Shown: one piece after another, positions 17,801 through 27,315 of the stretch
How positions within the stretch are numbered: the first letter of the stretch is position 1
Layout: every line of letters begins with the position of its first letter
NCBI GenBank assembly: GCA_003134965.1
Contig: PLDA01000002.1
Coordinates: 310,001 to 374,000 of the forward strand
Source: Vulcanimicrobium winogradskyi
GTDB lineage: Bacteria; Vulcanimicrobiota; Vulcanimicrobiia; Vulcanimicrobiales; Vulcanimicrobiaceae
DNA length: 64,000 bases
Direction: 5' to 3'
Translations under genes and position numbers: made by a program
The notes under the pieces: model-generated
Database searches by the model: none
What the model was told of the DNA's origin: nothing
Seen by the model: the letters and a program-made list of their open reading frames with translations, nothing else

Positions 17801-18874
17801 TCGGTCTCGCTGATGGGCAGCACCGACGCGGTGACGAACGGCGATCTGCAGCAGATCGGCACCGACGGGTTGCCCTCGGGGTGGTCGGTGGCGCCCGCGG
17901 CCGCGCGCGCAACCTTCGGCGTGACGCGCAACGCGAGCGGCGTGACGCGGCTAAGCAATCCCGGTACGCAGACCGTCGAGCTGACGCAGACCGTCGCCGT
18001 CGCGCCGGGGGCGCCGCTGTACGTCGAACTCGCCGCGCGCGCCGAGGCAGCGACGACCCCGCCGTCGGTCGCAATCGAGTTCGTCGCGAGCGACGGTTCG
18101 CCGGCCGGCACCGCGACGAGCATCACGGTCGACCCGTCGGACTTCGAGCAGCATCCCGCCGAGATCGCTCTGCCGCCGAACGCCGCGAAGGCGAACGTAC
18201 GCCTTCGGCTGCCGCCCTCGACGGCGCTCGAGCTGCGCGCGCTTGCGGTGCGGCCGCTCGCGAAGGTTGACGTGCCGGTCTCGTTCATCGCGCAGGCGCC
18301 CGGTCAGCTGCGCGTCTCGCAAGCCGTCGTCGCGTACGAACGCGTCGCACCCTCGGCGCCGCCCGTCCCGGCGGGCGGGCTCTGCACGCCGACTCCGGCC
18401 GATCAGGCGCCCGGCGAGGGCGGTGCCGACGACCAATGCTATTGCTCGTGCTGCAATGCGAATCGGACGATGCAGCACCCGACCACGACGGCCACGCCGG
18501 CCGGCCGGCCGGTAACCGTCGGAACGTGCGCGACCTGCGGAACGACGATGGTGCGCGGCGGCGGAACCGTGACGCTGGGGACGGCGTTCGCGACGGCAGC
18601 CGAGGTCATGCAGCCGGCGGTCGTCATCGCCGCGGCGCCCCCCCAGACGGCAGCCTCTCTCGCCACAGCGCAACCGCTGCCGCCGCTGACCGCCGTGCCG
18701 GGGATCGGGGCGTCCCGGGCGAGCGCGCTCGCGCAGGCCGGGATCACGACGATGGAGCAGCTCGCCGCCGCGAACGCCCAGGACGTCGCGCACGCGCTAC
18801 GCGGGGTCACCCCGACGAACGCGGGCGTCATCATCGGGAACGCGCAACGGATCGTCGCCGCGGCGAACCCGTAA
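14855..18874 (+). CDS. Fibre/adhesin-like protein: beta-propeller, Cys cluster, helix-hairpin-helix tail
   Basis: 1339 residues; ATG 14855 with GAGAG upstream. Residues 1-520 are beta-rich, including a jelly-roll-like segment (ATRYWLVLQSYDGQVTW near 400). Residues about 550-850 hold YVTN-type propeller blades (LAVSPDGTLIYVLDAQT, LAVTPDGRRVIVLDAST, AAVSPDGARAYVLTADA). Then two carbohydrate-binding-like modules (one beginning NGDLQQIGTDGLPSGWSV). Around 1190-1235 is a Cys cluster (CYCSCCNA, then CATCG) that could bind metal. The last 65 residues form a helix-hairpin-helix-like unit (LTAVPGIGASRASALAQAG). Propeller and jelly-roll modules suit target recognition; the HhH at the end of a tail protein is unusual. 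Likely the tail fibre or tip of the particle. Confidence 0.65.
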   Translation: MDPSDGYDGSARAFEGERTLLLRSVPVGARITRARITVTPVAGPTGTLFEERIDFADPTDAARTLGATKIPVNGGAGTFVEIDFHKRRTLAAMTGTNLTDAELQVDLGGVYVQINEKGAILTPSDPTAFTVTDGTLPGLTVSKFKLTAKTDNLGPTTSTVTIRSTPANLTVRLGKMAPFWARPGELAAPDTSPDFAALLQAFLATAAFENGYYLVPLVVHSDTLARLSVTLDIAYLNTVIATPNGLPETTLPFDVGTVANAPQQLSATLPSDARVVPGATTARVSGSFAETRIVQGYGAPTGEVAPGGGATISPTLSLGQIIEVDTPVSAAAIDLSLTGITRTANLALDLRADLDGKPDGNSLIGGAVAFPLQSSPSPAPTWVSVPLPKEFHFASDGLATRYWLVLQSYDGQVTWNAAALAVPAKTAKPLPVMQQTTDGGLSWRATTQPLTLTSLFRFRYQPARYQVPIEVQVGSGAGAARVKLDRYQPLNRIDFALDLPELADAFNHYLAQTAPQPCSQAEHIANGDFRQWLQLGSDLGAAPVFTTANATGALAFSPDGQLAYAGAGVASQLVIVDVLRDALAGAPITLVGGVPLFAAASPDGARVYVGTASGVHVIDVASRTDLGAVATKSFSPGAFGTLGPDGAYLYVASASGVAALATDALATAAATQQTLSTTATASANPRGLAVSPDGTLIYVLDAQTRPQLLVLAAPSLAVQTSLPLGTNLVGLAVTPDGRRVIVLDASTPTAFVVDVASASVVRSLAIPSGTPQAAAVSPDGARAYVLTADAGAQSIAVIDLARLAFTGPPTQFAVPLPTTPTAPVTLGVTASGSRLYVADGTRARLASIPVGTLTPADWTASGNVQLAPKRGDPPTVVVGNPERGPDASSASISQVVPIGSCGYVFSFSADAAAVVPSAAGDAVAEVFWLDGACGVVRTDSFPIAQTRSTAAARRRAPLQAPPGATQAEVRFRAAPGTVIALGSVSLMGSTDAVTNGDLQQIGTDGLPSGWSVAPAAARATFGVTRNASGVTRLSNPGTQTVELTQTVAVAPGAPLYVELAARAEAATTPPSVAIEFVASDGSPAGTATSITVDPSDFEQHPAEIALPPNAAKANVRLRLPPSTALELRALAVRPLAKVDVPVSFIAQAPGQLRVSQAVVAYERVAPSAPPVPAGGLCTPTPADQAPGEGGADDQCYCSCCNANRTMQHPTTTATPAGRPVTVGTCATCGTTMVRGGGTVTLGTAFATAAEVMQPAVVIAAAPPQTAASLATAQPLPPLTAVPGIGASRASALAQAGITTMEQLAAANAQDVAHALRGVTPTNAGVIIGNAQRIVAAANP

Positions 18875-18875
18875 C

Positions 18876-18896
18876 GCGCCGCCCTCTCGACGGCGC
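18876..18896 (+). other. Short hairpin after the fibre gene
   Basis: GCGCCG (18876-18881) and CGGCGC (18891-18896) can pair around a 9-base loop just after the fibre-protein stop codon. There is no T-run, so it is at most a weak terminator or an mRNA-stabilising hairpin. Confidence 0.25.
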
Positions 18897-18980
18897 TGCT
18901 GTTCGCGTACTGCACCCGACGAACCAACGATCTCCTTGGCGGCGTACCAATGATGGAACACCGTTTCGAGGAGAACAACG

Positions 18981-19286
18981 CTGAAACCCAACGTCAAAGC
19001 CGTCGCCGTCGCGGCATTCGTCGCACTCGGCGCACAATACACCATCGTCGACTCCGACGGCCACACCGTCGGGTCGATCGTCACCGACACGCCGCCCGCC
19101 GCAACGCTGCGCGTGATCGGCGTCGCCAACGCCGCTCGGTCAACCTCAGCACCGCGGCAAGACGCGCGTTCGGATCGCGCGTTCCACCCAGACTTCACCA
19201 ACGCACTCAGCGCGGACCAGATTTCGCGCTCGTGGCAGGCCGAGCTCGACCGGCTCATGCCGCAACCCGTCACAGGAGGCGGCTAA
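18981..19286 (+). CDS. Small hypothetical protein with probable CTG start
   Basis: 101 residues. The frame is open from a stop at 18951 and contains no ATG, GTG or TTG before a CTG at 18981, which lies 6 bases after a strong GAGGAGA Shine-Dalgarno (18968-18974); CTG initiation is therefore proposed. Sequence begins LKPNVKAVAVAAFVALGAQ, a basic plus hydrophobic stretch like a short signal or membrane segment, followed by a polar linker and a C-terminal helix (ADQISRSWQAELDRLM). Its stop is followed 2 bases later by the ATG of the next small gene. No family recognised; it may be a particle-associated or release-related small protein by position. Confidence 0.5.
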   Translation: MKPNVKAVAVAAFVALGAQYTIVDSDGHTVGSIVTDTPPAATLRVIGVANAARSTSAPRQDARSDRAFHPDFTNALSADQISRSWQAELDRLMPQPVTGGG

Positions 19287-19288
19287 TC

Positions 19289-19534
19289 ATGATCCTCGTT
19301 TCACTCGCGTCGCTCGCGCTCGGCGCGGCGCTCGCAACCAACACCCCGGCCCCGGCCGTCGCGACATCGTCCGTTGCGGCAATCCCCACCGCGGTCCACG
19401 CAGCGCCCGTACAGCCCAGCCACCGCTCCGACATGCTGGTCACCGAACGTTCCAACCAGTCTTCCGATGAAGAAGCGATCCAACAGCAGCTCCAGCTGCG
19501 CGTCTTGATGCCGGCCCTCTCGGGCGACGCCTAG
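19289..19534 (+). CDS. Small exported protein, function unknown
   Basis: 81 residues; ATG 19289 with a perfect AGGAGG at 19274-19279. The N-terminus MILVSLASLALGAALA is a hydrophobic signal or membrane segment, followed by a Pro/Ala/Thr-rich linker and a polar C-terminus (SSDEEAIQQQLQLR). It is coupled to the preceding CTG-start gene and ends just before the convergent acyl-CoA dehydrogenase gene. Small membrane proteins at the end of tail-particle operons sometimes assist release (holin- or spanin-like), but it has a single hydrophobic segment and no confirmed similarity, so this is only a possibility. Confidence 0.55.
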   Translation: MILVSLASLALGAALATNTPAPAVATSSVAAIPTAVHAAPVQPSHRSDMLVTERSNQSSDEEAIQQQLQLRVLMPALSGDA

Positions 19535-19535
19535 C

Positions 19536-21329
<1,794 letters not shown>

Positions 21330-21334
21330 CGCGT

Positions 21335-21841
21335 TTACCCCGGAGCGGCGGCGGCGAAGAGCGTGCGCGTGAGCCAGGTCGCGATGAGCGCGGGTTTGGG
21401 CGCGTCACGCACTTCGACGCTGACGCGCCAGGTGACGTCCGCGCCGCCCGCGATCGAGCGCACGTCCTCGATCGCGAAGACGCCCCGAATCTGCGCGTTC
21501 ACGGGGACCGGCGCGACGAACCGCACCCGGTCGAAACCGTAGTTGTAGCCGGCCCGCGCGGTCGGGAAGCTGACGCACTGCTCGATCATCGACGAGAGCA
21601 GGCTCAGCGTGAGAAAGCCGTGGGCGATCGTCGTTCCGAGCGGTGACTCGCGGCGCGCGCGTTCCGGATCGACGTGGATCCACTGCCGGTCGTTGGTGAG
21701 TTCAGCGAACTCGTCGATCATCGCCTGCGTCACCGTGATCCAGCCGCTCGCTCCGATCCGCGCGCCTTGCGCCTGCTGCAGATCGGCGAGACTGGAAAAG
21801 GCGACGGGCTGGACCGCCGCTGGCTCGTGATTGGTGCTCAT
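21335..21841 (-). CDS. MaoC-family enoyl-CoA hydratase
   Basis: 168 residues from ATG 21841. Contains the hotdog-fold hydratase motif: WITVTQAMIDEFAELTND, then RQWIHVDPERARRESPLG and TTIAHGFLTLSLLSSM (catalytic Asp in 'HVDPERA' and His in 'IAHGFLTL'). These enzymes hydrate trans-2-enoyl-CoA in (R)-specific fashion. Located upstream and co-directional with the acyl-CoA dehydrogenase, 5 bases apart. A longer open frame upstream would run into the divergent reductase gene, so the ATG directly before MSTNHEPAAV was chosen. Confidence 0.88.
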   Translation of the reverse strand: MSTNHEPAAVQPVAFSSLADLQQAQGARIGASGWITVTQAMIDEFAELTNDRQWIHVDPERARRESPLGTTIAHGFLTLSLLSSMIEQCVSFPTARAGYNYGFDRVRFVAPVPVNAQIRGVFAIEDVRSIAGGADVTWRVSVEVRDAPKPALIATWLTRTLFAAAAPG

Positions 21842-21899
21842 CGCGGTTCGCGGGCTTCTGAACGAGGAACGGCTCGCCCCGCTTGGCAACGTGCGCTCC

Positions 21900-22886
21900 A
21901 TGCAAGCGATTGTGTGCCGAGCGTACGGACCGCCGCAGAGCCTGGTGATGGCGGAGACGCCGGACCCGGAGCCCGGGCCCGGCCAGATCGTCATCGACGT
22001 GCACGCCGCCGGGGTGAACTTCCCGGACGTGCTGCTGGTGCAGGGCCTCTATCAGGTGAAGCCGCCGCTGCCGTTCTCACCCGGCGTCGAGGCGGCCGGG
22101 GTGGTCGCCGCGGTCGGCGTGGGCGTCGAAGGAATCCGTATCGGCGACCGCGTCGCGGCCGGCGTGATGGGCGGCTTCGCCGAGCGCGCGGTGGCGAACG
22201 CGGCGACGACGATCCTGCTGCCGGATGGAGTCGACTTCGTCACCGCGGCCGGGATGGTGCTCACGTACGGGACCGCGTATCACGCGCTCGTCGACCGCGC
22301 GGTACTCCACGCCGGCGACCGGCTGTACGTCAGCGGCGCCGGCGGCGGCGTCGGAACGGCGGCGATCGATCTCGCGAAGGCGCTCGGCGCGCACGTGGTC
22401 GGGAGCGCCAGCTCCGAGGCGAAGCGGGCGGCGGCGAAGCGCGCGGGCGCCGACGTGGTGCTCGACGCGAGCGCGACGGATCTCGTCGAGCAGATCAAGG
22501 CTGCAAGCGGCGGCGGGATCGACATCGCGCTCGACAACGTCGGCGGCGAACAGTTCGACGCCGCGCTGCGCGCGGCGGGCCGCGACGCGCAATTGCTCGT
22601 CGTCGGCTTCGCGGGAGGCACGATCCCGCAGATCCCCGCCAACCGCATCTTGCTCAAAGAGCTCGACGTGCTGGGCGTCTACTGGGGCGACTGGGCGGCG
22701 CGCTACCCCGAGCGGAACCGCGCGAACTTCGAGGCCCTCTTCGCGATGATGCGCGCGGGGAAGCTGCACCCGCACGTCGACGCGACCTACGCCTTCGCCG
22801 ACGCGCCGCAGGCGATCGCCGATCTGCACGAACGACGCCTCGTCGGAAAAGGCGTCGTCCGGGTTCGGGAGGGTTCGTCGCCCTAG
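21900..22886 (+). CDS. NADPH:quinone oxidoreductase-like MDR enzyme
   Basis: 328 residues from ATG 21900 (MQAIVCRAYGPPQSL). Zinc-independent medium-chain dehydrogenase/reductase: VHAAGVNFPDVLLVQGLYQ is the characteristic quinone-oxidoreductase segment, and YVSGAGGGVGTAAIDLAKAL is the NAD(P)H-binding Rossmann motif. It probably reduces a quinone or enone, possibly an enoyl-CoA or a toxic aldehyde product. It is divergent from the MaoC gene (58-base shared promoter region) and its last codons overlap the convergent DUF1501 gene by 4 bases. Confidence 0.85.
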   Translation: MQAIVCRAYGPPQSLVMAETPDPEPGPGQIVIDVHAAGVNFPDVLLVQGLYQVKPPLPFSPGVEAAGVVAAVGVGVEGIRIGDRVAAGVMGGFAERAVANAATTILLPDGVDFVTAAGMVLTYGTAYHALVDRAVLHAGDRLYVSGAGGGVGTAAIDLAKALGAHVVGSASSEAKRAAAKRAGADVVLDASATDLVEQIKAASGGGIDIALDNVGGEQFDAALRAAGRDAQLLVVGFAGGTIPQIPANRILLKELDVLGVYWGDWAARYPERNRANFEALFAMMRAGKLHPHVDATYAFADAPQAIADLHERRLVGKGVVRVREGSSP

Positions 22887-24106
22887 GCGAGCAGCGTTGG
22901 GAGCGGGGTGTAGCCGCCGCCGACGATCGCGGCCGAGGGGCGGCCGAGCCAGCGCTCGAGGACGGTTGCGTAGACGCTGCGGAAGTCGGTCGTGAACGCG
23001 AGGTTGCCGGCGTTGAGCTGGCCGAGGTCGGGATGCCGGCCGTATAGGCCGCCCTTCACGCCGCCGCCGATCATGAACACCGGTGCCGCTTCGCCGTGAT
23101 CGGTGCCGCGGCTCGCATTCTCCGCCGCGCGCCGGCCGAACTCGCTGAACGTCATCGTCAGCACGCGCTTGTCGTTGCCGTGCGCGGCCAGGTCTTGGTA
23201 GAACGCGGCGATCGCGTTCGCGAAGTCGGCGAGCAGCCGGTTCTGGGTCTGCTTCTGCGTAACGTGCGTGTCGAACGAGCCGTGCTGCACGTACAGGACG
23301 CGCGTGCCGAGCTTCGAGCCGACGATCTGCGCCGCGAGCGCGAGGCTGCGCCCGAGCGGGGTCGCCGGATAGGTCGCCTGCTGCTGGTAGCCTGCGATCA
23401 GCTTCGGCAGTTCTTGCGCGCCGCGCTGCGCGTGGTCTTCGATCTCGGCGACCTGCGCCAGGAACGGCGAGCGGAACGGTACCGTGGTGTCGCGGACGAA
23501 CTCGTGGAACGCTTCGCTGTTGCCCTTCGTCTTGTCGCTGCGCAGCCCGTACGAGGCGAGCGCGTCGATCGCCGGAACGTCGGTCGACTTCGAGATCAGG
23601 AGCTCCGGCAGCACGTTGCTGATCGCGACGGCATTGAACAGGTTCGCCTTGGGCAGCCCGGCGTCGTCGAGATAGCGCCCGAGCCAGCCGGTCGACTCGT
23701 AGCTCTTCGGCTGCGCAGTCTGCCAGATCTCGGTCGAGCGGAAGTGCGAGTGATCCGGATCGGGGTAGCCGACGCCGTGCACGATCGCCACGTTCCCGCC
23801 GTCGTACATCTTCTTGAACGGCGCCAGCACGGGGTTGAGCCCGAACGTATCGTCGATGCGCAGGACTTCGTTCTGCGCGATCCCCAGCGACGGACGGTAG
23901 CGGTAGTAGTCGGACATTCCGAACGGGACGACCGTGTTCAGTCCGTCGTTGCCGCCCTGGAAGTTGATGACGACCAAGATCCGGTCGCTCCCGCCGGGCA
24001 GGCCCGGCAGCGCCGTTTGCGCGAGCGCCTGCGAGAAGATCGTGTCGTTGTTCGCGACGACCGCGAGTCCGGAGAGTGCGCCGAGGAGGAATCCTGTGCG
24101 TTTCAT
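22883..24106 (-). CDS. DUF1501 family exported protein
   Basis: 407 residues. A signal peptide is visible (FLLGALSGLAVVANN, cleavage near AQTALPG). Motifs of the DUF1501 (sulfatase-superfamily-like) family: RILVVINFQGGNDGLNTVVP, HGVGYPDPDHSHFRSTEIW, VLYVQHGSFDTHVTQ, and TMTFSEFGRRAAENAS with GTDHGEAAPVFMIGG. These proteins have a phosphatase/sulfatase-like metal site and nearly always pair with DUF1800; biochemical role is unknown. Second gene of a two-gene operon, 15 bases after the DUF1800 stop. Confidence 0.85.
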   Translation of the reverse strand: MKRTGFLLGALSGLAVVANNDTIFSQALAQTALPGLPGGSDRILVVINFQGGNDGLNTVVPFGMSDYYRYRPSLGIAQNEVLRIDDTFGLNPVLAPFKKMYDGGNVAIVHGVGYPDPDHSHFRSTEIWQTAQPKSYESTGWLGRYLDDAGLPKANLFNAVAISNVLPELLISKSTDVPAIDALASYGLRSDKTKGNSEAFHEFVRDTTVPFRSPFLAQVAEIEDHAQRGAQELPKLIAGYQQQATYPATPLGRSLALAAQIVGSKLGTRVLYVQHGSFDTHVTQKQTQNRLLADFANAIAAFYQDLAAHGNDKRVLTMTFSEFGRRAAENASRGTDHGEAAPVFMIGGGVKGGLYGRHPDLGQLNAGNLAFTTDFRSVYATVLERWLGRPSAAIVGGGYTPLPTLLA

Positions 24107-24121
24107 CTTGCTTCTTCCGTG

Positions 24122-25627
24122 CTATGCGAGTTGGTAGGCGGGCATCGCCATCGTGAGGTAGGCCGCATTGCGAACGCGTTCATCGACGTTTTCCATCGAG
24201 AGCTGCGCCAGCTCTGTCTGTCCCGAGCCGCCGAGGTAGGTGACGAGCTGCGCGACCGAGGCCGGCGAGACGTCGCCCTGCAGCATCGCCTCGGTCAGCG
24301 TCTTGGCGACGCCGCGCGGGTCCATCGAGCGCATCGCCGGCACGATCCAGGCGGCGGCGTCCATCATCTTCGGGCTCTTCGCGACCCCGTTGGCGAAGTT
24401 TTCGCGGGTCAGGATCGTTTGGCTGTTGACCCAGGCCACGCCGCCGTCCCAGCCCTTGACGTTGGGCGGATAGAACAGCATCTGCCCCATCTGGCGCATC
24501 GTCGCGAGCTCGACCGGCGCGACCTCGTTGATCCCGAACAGCTGATGCGTCCCGACGACGAACTCGACCGGGCTCTTCACCAGCGCGCGGTAGGCGCGCT
24601 CGCTGAAGAACACGTTGCTGTGCAGCAGCGTCGCCATCACCGGCTTCATCTCGAAGTCGTTCTTGCGGATCAGCGCCGCAACCTGATCGATCAGTTGAGG
24701 CTCGGGATCCATGTAGACGAAGAACGCGAGCAGCTTCTTGGCGAACCAGCGCGATGACGCCGGCTGACGGAAGATGATGTTGACGATGTCCGTACCGGAG
24801 AAGTTGCCGGTCTGGCCCAGGAACGTCTTGGTGCCGTCGTCGTGCTGCGCCTTGTTGTCGATGAAATTGCCGGTTCCGTCGGGGCTGAGGCGGAACGTCC
24901 AGCCGGTGAACGCGCGCGCCGACTCCCGGATGTCCTGTTCGGTGTAGTTGCCGATCCCCAGCGTGAAGAGCTCCATCAGCTCGCGGGCGTAGTTCTCGTT
25001 GGGGTGCGCCTTGGCGTTGACGTTGTTGTCGAGGTACCGCAGCATCGCCGGGTCCTGCGAGACGTGCAGCGTCAGGTCGCGGACGTTGCCGAGTGCGTAT
25101 TCGCGGAACAGCTGGTTTTGCATCAGCAGCTCTTGCGCGCTGGTGCCCTTCTCCGGCGAGCTGGTGAAGTGCCCGTGCCAGAAGAGCGTCATCTTCTCTT
25201 GGAGCGGCGACTGCGAGGCGATCATGCGCTGCAGCCACCAGGTCTGCATCGAGATCAGGTTGCGGCGGCGGTTCTGATTGCGCTGCATCTGAAACGCCTT
25301 GCGCGCCTCGGCGGTCGCGTCGTCGGCGGCCATCCCGGCCAAGAAGCCGCGATAGAGACCGCGAGGCGGGACCGGCGGATCCTCGAGCGCAGGTCGCGCC
25401 GGAAGCGGGCCCGCGTCGGAGAACCGGACCAGCGAGTCGACCGCGTCGCGCGGCGACATCGCCGCGAACCGATCGACGTCGGCCGGCGACCCGCCGAACC
25501 CGGCACGGCGCAAGAGATGGGCCGCCAGGCGGCGGTTCCAGGGGCCGGCGTACGGCGCCAGGGCGCCGGACGCGTCGAGCGTGCCGGCCGGGCGGTACGA
25601 AATTGGGGCGTTCGTCTGAGCAGCCAC
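24122..25627 (-). CDS. DUF1800 family protein
   Basis: 501 residues from a GTG at 25627; no ATG is available near the start of conserved sequence. Contains DUF1800 hallmarks: AAHLLRRAGFGGSPADVDRF, KMTLFWHGHFTSS, LRYLDNNVNAKAHPNENYA with RELMELFTLGIGNYTEQDI, and AFTGWTFRLSPDG. Partner of the DUF1501 protein; the pair is frequent in Planctomycetes and Proteobacteria and is thought to be exported, but function is unestablished. No clear signal peptide follows the GTG, so the start may be further upstream (the frame remains open). Confidence 0.83.
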   Translation of the reverse strand: MAAQTNAPISYRPAGTLDASGALAPYAGPWNRRLAAHLLRRAGFGGSPADVDRFAAMSPRDAVDSLVRFSDAGPLPARPALEDPPVPPRGLYRGFLAGMAADDATAEARKAFQMQRNQNRRRNLISMQTWWLQRMIASQSPLQEKMTLFWHGHFTSSPEKGTSAQELLMQNQLFREYALGNVRDLTLHVSQDPAMLRYLDNNVNAKAHPNENYARELMELFTLGIGNYTEQDIRESARAFTGWTFRLSPDGTGNFIDNKAQHDDGTKTFLGQTGNFSGTDIVNIIFRQPASSRWFAKKLLAFFVYMDPEPQLIDQVAALIRKNDFEMKPVMATLLHSNVFFSERAYRALVKSPVEFVVGTHQLFGINEVAPVELATMRQMGQMLFYPPNVKGWDGGVAWVNSQTILTRENFANGVAKSPKMMDAAAWIVPAMRSMDPRGVAKTLTEAMLQGDVSPASVAQLVTYLGGSGQTELAQLSMENVDERVRNAAYLTMAMPAYQLA

Positions 25628-25704
25628 GATGGCATCATAACGCGATATGGCCCCAGCGCACTCCCAGGGATGGATATTCTCACGCTGGCTTAAAACCAGC
25701 GGTC

Positions 25705-27315
25705 GTGAGCCTCCTCGTAACCCGCATCGACCGGCGCTCCGCGGACTACGAGCGTAACGCCGCGGCGATGGCGGCGCTCGTGGACGAGCTCCGGGCAAAG
25801 CTGGAGCACGTTCGCGGCGGCGGCGGGCCGGTGGCGGTGGACCGGCATCGCAAGCGCGGCAAACTGACGGCCCGCGACCGCATCGACCGCTTGGTGGATC
25901 CCGGCAGCCCGTTCCTCGAGCTCTCGGCGCTCGCGGCGAACGGGATGTATCACGACGACGCCCCGTCGGCCGGGATCGTCACCGGGATCGGTACGATCGA
26001 CGGCACCGACTGCGTCATCGTCGCGAACGACGCCACCGTCAAAGGCGGCACGTATTACCCGGTGACGGTGAAGAAGCATCTGCGCGCGCAGGAGATCGCC
26101 GAGCAGAACGGTCTCGCGTGCGTGTACCTGGTCGACTCGGGCGGCGCGTTCTTGCCGCTGCAAGCCGAGGTCTTCCCCGATCGCGATCACTTCGGCCGTA
26201 TCTTCTACAACCAGGCGCGCATGAGCGCGCAAGGGATCCCGCAGATCGCCGCGGTGATGGGTTCGTGCACCGCCGGCGGCGCGTACGTCCCTGCGATGGC
26301 CGACGAGTCGATCATCGTGAAGGATCAAGGGACGATCTTTCTCGGAGGCCCACCGCTGGTGCAGGCCGCAACCGGCGAGATCGTCACCGCCGAGGAGCTC
26401 GGCGGCGCGGACGTGCACACGCGGATCAGCGGCGTCGCCGACCACTACGCCGTCGACGACGAGCACGCGCTCGGGATCGTGCGCCAAGTCGTCGACCATC
26501 TCGACCGGCGTCCGTACGACGCGTGGCCGATGCGCGAACCGCGACCGCCCGCGCACGACGCGCACGAGATCTACGGCGTCATTCCGTCCGACGCGCGCCA
26601 GTCGTACGACGTGCGCGAAGTGATCGCGCGCATCGTCGACGGCTCCGACTTCGCCGAGTTCAAAGCGCGCTACGGCGCGACGCTCGTCTGCGGCTTCGCC
26701 CACCTCGACGGCCACCCGGTCGGGATCCTGGCGAACAACGGGATCCTGTTCAGCGAGTCGGCACTCAAGGGCGCGCACTTCATCGAGCTCTGCTGCCAGC
26801 GCGGCATCCCGCTGGTGTTCCTGCAGAACATCACCGGCTTCATGATCGGCAAGGAATACGAGAACCGCGGGATCGCAAAAGACGGTGCGAAGCTCGTCAC
26901 CGCGGTCGCCTGCGCCGAGGTGCCGAAGTTCACCGTGGTGATCGGCGGGAGCTTCGGCGCCGGCAACTACGGGATGTCGGGCCGCGCGTACTCGCCGCGC
27001 CAGCTCTGGATGTGGCCCAACGCGCGGATCAGCGTGATGGGCGGAATCCAAGCCGCCTCGACGCTGCTGACCGTGCGGATGAACGCCGACGCCGAGAAGA
27101 AAAAACCCGCGCTGGAACCCAAGGAGCAGGCCGCGTTCAAGCAGCCGATCCTCGACAAGTACGAACACGAAGGCAGCCCGTACTACTCCACCGCGCGCAT
27201 CTGGGACGACGGGATCATCGATCCGGTCGACACCAGGCGTGTCCTCGCGATCGGCCTGCGCGCCGCCCGCTACAAAGCCCCGGCGCCGACGAAGTTCGGC
27301 GTGTTCCGGATGTAA
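25705..27315 (+). CDS. Methylcrotonyl-CoA carboxylase beta (carboxyltransferase) subunit
   Basis: 536 residues from GTG 25705, matching the usual length of MCC beta. Signature features: KLTARDRIDRLVDPGSPFLE, a central VMGSCTAGGAYVPAMADES with FLGGPPLVQAATGE, and C-terminal LVFLQNITGFMIGKEYE and GGSFGAGNYGMSGRAY. It transfers carboxyl from carboxybiotin to 3-methylcrotonyl-CoA in leucine degradation. The cognate biotin carboxylase/BCCP subunit is encoded separately at 40256-42142, with enoyl-CoA hydratase and HMG-CoA lyase beside it, so the pathway is split over two loci 13 kb apart. A propionyl-CoA role is less likely given the neighbours. The following PLP gene begins immediately after the stop. 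Confidence 0.9.
   Translation: MSLLVTRIDRRSADYERNAAAMAALVDELRAKLEHVRGGGGPVAVDRHRKRGKLTARDRIDRLVDPGSPFLELSALAANGMYHDDAPSAGIVTGIGTIDGTDCVIVANDATVKGGTYYPVTVKKHLRAQEIAEQNGLACVYLVDSGGAFLPLQAEVFPDRDHFGRIFYNQARMSAQGIPQIAAVMGSCTAGGAYVPAMADESIIVKDQGTIFLGGPPLVQAATGEIVTAEELGGADVHTRISGVADHYAVDDEHALGIVRQVVDHLDRRPYDAWPMREPRPPAHDAHEIYGVIPSDARQSYDVREVIARIVDGSDFAEFKARYGATLVCGFAHLDGHPVGILANNGILFSESALKGAHFIELCCQRGIPLVFLQNITGFMIGKEYENRGIAKDGAKLVTAVACAEVPKFTVVIGGSFGAGNYGMSGRAYSPRQLWMWPNARISVMGGIQAASTLLTVRMNADAEKKKPALEPKEQAAFKQPILDKYEHEGSPYYSTARIWDDGIIDPVDTRRVLAIGLRAARYKAPAPTKFGVFRM

Noticed and set aside
1..19534. Intact prophage
   Set aside because: No packaging, head or integration genes are visible and both ends are ordinary; cannot be fully excluded because the left end is cut.
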